Of a stretch of 64,000 nt of DNA, positions 62,255 to 64,000 are shown one piece after another. The first letter of the stretch is position 1. The number at the start of each line of letters is the position of its first letter. This stretch comes from Streptomyces sp. MUM 2J (GTDB lineage Bacteria > Actinomycetota > Actinomycetes > Streptomycetales > Streptomycetaceae). The DNA lies in the NCBI RefSeq assembly GCF_022414535.1, contig NZ_JADWYM010000007.1, positions 1-64,000 of the forward strand, in the 5' to 3' direction. A program made the position numbers and the translations under genes. The notes under the pieces were generated by a model. It worked only from the letters and a program-made list of their open reading frames with translations, ran no database searches and was not told where the DNA came from.

Positions 62255-64000
62255 GTGCAGACTTTGCCGTACGGCGCGTGGCCGTCGCCCATCGACGCGG
62301 CCCTCGCCGCCGCCCACGACGGGCATCCCGAGTACGTGGGCTTCGTCGCCGACGAGGCCTGGTGGACCGAGCCGCGGCCCGAGGAGGGCGGACGGCGCAC
62401 CCTGGTGCGGCGCCATGCGGACGGCCGCGAGGAGCCGGTGCTGCCGGCCCCGTGGAACGTGCGCAGCCGCGTCATCGAGTACGGCGGCCGGCCCTGGGGC
62501 GGTGCCGTCGTCGACGGGCGAACGGTCGTGGTGTTCACCCACTTCGCCGACCAGCGCCTGTACCGGTGGGAGCCCGGCGGTGAGCCGCGTCCGCTCACGC
62601 CGGTCTCCGGGGTGGGCGGCGGGCTGCGCTGGGCCGAGCCGCAGGTACTGGCCGGGCGCGCCGAGGTGTGGTGCGTGCTGGAGGAGTTCACCGGCGAGGG
62701 GCCCGGGGACGTGCGCCGCGTCCTGGCCGCCGTGCCACTGGACGGGTCGGCCGCCGAGGACCGCGGCGCGGTGCGCGAACTCACCGACGACCGGCACCGG
62801 TTCGTCACCGGCCCGCGCCTTGCTCCCGACGGCGGCCGGGCCGCCTGGCTGGCCTGGGACCATCCGCGGATGCCCTGGGACGGCACCGAGCTGATCGTCG
62901 CCGACGTCCAGGCCGACGGCACCCTGAGCGGAGCGTGTTCCGTCGCCGGCGGCCCCGAGGAGTCCATCGCCCAGGTCGACTGGGCCCCCGACGGGGGCCT
63001 GCTGTATGTCAGCGACCGCAGCGGCTGGTGGAACCTCTACCGGGACGGCACACCGCTGGCTCCGCGGGAGGAGGAGTTCGGCGGGGCGCTGTGGAAGCTC
63101 GGCCACCGTTGGTTCGCCCCTCTCGACAGCGGCCTGATCGCCGTCGTGCACGGCCGCGGCGCCACCGTGCTCGGGATCCTGGACCCCGAGTCCGGCGAGG
63201 TCGTCGACGTGGCGGGACCGTGGACGGAGTTCGCGCCCACGCTCGCCGTCCACGGCGACCGGGTCCTCGCCGTCGGCGCCAGCCCACGCAGCGCCTACGA
63301 GGTGGTGGAGCTGGACACCCGCACCGGCCGGGCCCGCGTGGTGGGCGCCGCGCACAGCGACGCCGTCGACCCCGTCCACTACCCCGAACCCCAGATCCGT
63401 ACCTTCACCGGACCCGACGGACGCGACATCCACGCGCACGTCTACCCGCCCCACAACCCCGTCTGCGGCGCCCCCGGCGACCGGCCCGCCCCGTACGTCG
63501 TCTGGGCACACGGCGGCCCCACCGGGCGCGCGCCCCTCGTGCTCGACCTGGAGATCGCCTACTTCACCTCCCGCGGCATCGGCGTGGCCGAGGTGAACTA
63601 CGGCGGCTCCACCGGGTACGGCCGCGCGTACCGTGACCGGCTGCGCGAGCAGTGGGGCGTGGTCGACGTCGAGGACTGCGCGGCCGTCGCGCTCGCCCTC
63701 GCCGAGGAGGGCACCGCCGACCGGGAGCGGCTCGCGGTGCGGGGCGGCAGCGCGGGCGGCTGGACGACGGCCGCCTCCCTCGCGGTGACCGACGTCTACT
63801 CCTGCGGCACCATCATCTACCCGGTCCTCGACCTCACCGGCTGGGCGTCGGGGGAGACCCACGACTTCGAGTCCCGCTACCTGGAGTCGCTGGTCGGCCC
63901 GTTCACCGAGGTGCCGGCCCGGTACGCCGAGCGCTCGCCGGTGGAGCACGCCGACCGGATCACCGCGCCGTTCCTGCTGCTACAGGGCCTGGACGACGTG
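62255..64000 (+). CDS. S9-family prolyl-oligopeptidase-like peptidase, 3' end outside the window
   Basis: 582 codons are visible and the frame is still open at the window edge. An N-terminal beta-propeller (residues 20-370, blades such as LLYVSDRSGWWNLYRDGTPL) is followed by the alpha/beta-hydrolase domain: YVVWAHGGPTGRAP (oxyanion), VNYGGSTGYGRAYRD, nucleophile S499 in RGGSAGGWT, and QGLDDV starting the acid loop. The catalytic histidine must lie just beyond the end. No signal peptide, so it is cytoplasmic. GTG 62255 follows GGGGGAGA, 17 bases after the M20 gene: third member of a peptidase operon. Confidence 0.92.
   Translation, partial: MQTLPYGAWPSPIDAALAAAHDGHPEYVGFVADEAWWTEPRPEEGGRRTLVRRHADGREEPVLPAPWNVRSRVIEYGGRPWGGAVVDGRTVVVFTHFADQRLYRWEPGGEPRPLTPVSGVGGGLRWAEPQVLAGRAEVWCVLEEFTGEGPGDVRRVLAAVPLDGSAAEDRGAVRELTDDRHRFVTGPRLAPDGGRAAWLAWDHPRMPWDGTELIVADVQADGTLSGACSVAGGPEESIAQVDWAPDGGLLYVSDRSGWWNLYRDGTPLAPREEEFGGALWKLGHRWFAPLDSGLIAVVHGRGATVLGILDPESGEVVDVAGPWTEFAPTLAVHGDRVLAVGASPRSAYEVVELDTRTGRARVVGAAHSDAVDPVHYPEPQIRTFTGPDGRDIHAHVYPPHNPVCGAPGDRPAPYVVWAHGGPTGRAPLVLDLEIAYFTSRGIGVAEVNYGGSTGYGRAYRDRLREQWGVVDVEDCAAVALALAEEGTADRERLAVRGGSAGGWTTAASLAVTDVYSCGTIIYPVLDLTGWASGETHDFESRYLESLVGPFTEVPARYAERSPVEHADRITAPFLLLQGLDDV

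Overview
The window is very GC-rich, its codons end mostly in G or C, intergenic gaps are short, and many genes meet by ATGA, GTGA or TGATG overlaps. Together with an ethylmalonyl-CoA pathway cluster, an F420-type luciferase-like oxidoreductase, an LAETG (class E sortase) surface protein, Tat-exported hydrolases and a SpoIIE-type phosphatase, this points to the chromosome of a Streptomyces or close relative. Gene order (pyrimidine/hydantoin catabolism, then psd-pssA, then the ccr-meaA block) looks like a conserved Streptomyces chromosomal region, judged from memory and not searched. I saw no rRNA, tRNA, CRISPR array, prophage or insertion sequence.

Layout. 1-847: 3' part of an unrecognised helical-repeat protein. 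966-9840: reductive pyrimidine/hydantoin catabolism (two 280-aa nitrilase-family ureidopropionase paralogues, class III aminotransferase, PucR regulator, dihydropyrimidinase, luciferase-like oxidoreductase, NCS1 permease). 9897-14239: secreted DUF3558-like protein, inositol-monophosphatase-family enzyme, FAD oxidoreductase and macro-domain protein. 14747-20703: branched-chain-amino-acid-type ABC importer operon ending in an alpha/beta hydrolase; its binding lipoprotein and first ATPase form one continuous reading frame. 20850-26642: msrA, a wrecked chloroperoxidase-like pseudogene, a Tat-exported GH2 beta-galactosidase with a lectin-like insert, and a small PH-like membrane protein. 26959-31614: dihydrolipoamide dehydrogenase, alkylation repair (Ada-AlkA fusion and Ogt), DUF6325 and SHOCT proteins. 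32137-37610: LAETG-anchored DUF1996 surface protein, sirtuin, ADP-ribosylglycohydrolase, glycerate kinase.

37743-48731, all on the minus strand: phosphatidylethanolamine synthesis (psd, pssA), then the ethylmalonyl-CoA pathway operon (ccr, meaA, CoA lyase, MaoC hydratase, acyl-CoA dehydrogenase), a TetR regulator and a tandem-duplicated 3-hydroxyacyl-CoA dehydrogenase. These genes would turn acetyl-CoA/acetoacetyl-CoA units via crotonyl-CoA into glyoxylate and propionyl-CoA. 49111-64000: HEAT-repeat protein, acetyltransferase, secreted Tap-like peptidase, Rv2578c-type radical SAM protein behind an SOS-like box, SRPBCC protein, MFS exporter fused to carboxypeptidase-regulatory-like domains, PAS-GAF-SpoIIE-HATPase phosphatase, methyltransferase, and a three-peptidase run (M55, M20, S9) cut by the window end.

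The points most worth following up are the lipoprotein-ATPase fusion, the MFS-CarboxypepD fusion, the SOS-like box, the palindrome beside the candidate ccr promoter, the beta-galactosidase operator, the adjacent sirtuin and ADP-ribosylglycohydrolase, and the repeated operators in the pyrimidine cluster. I did not find a whole system that I can defend as previously undescribed.
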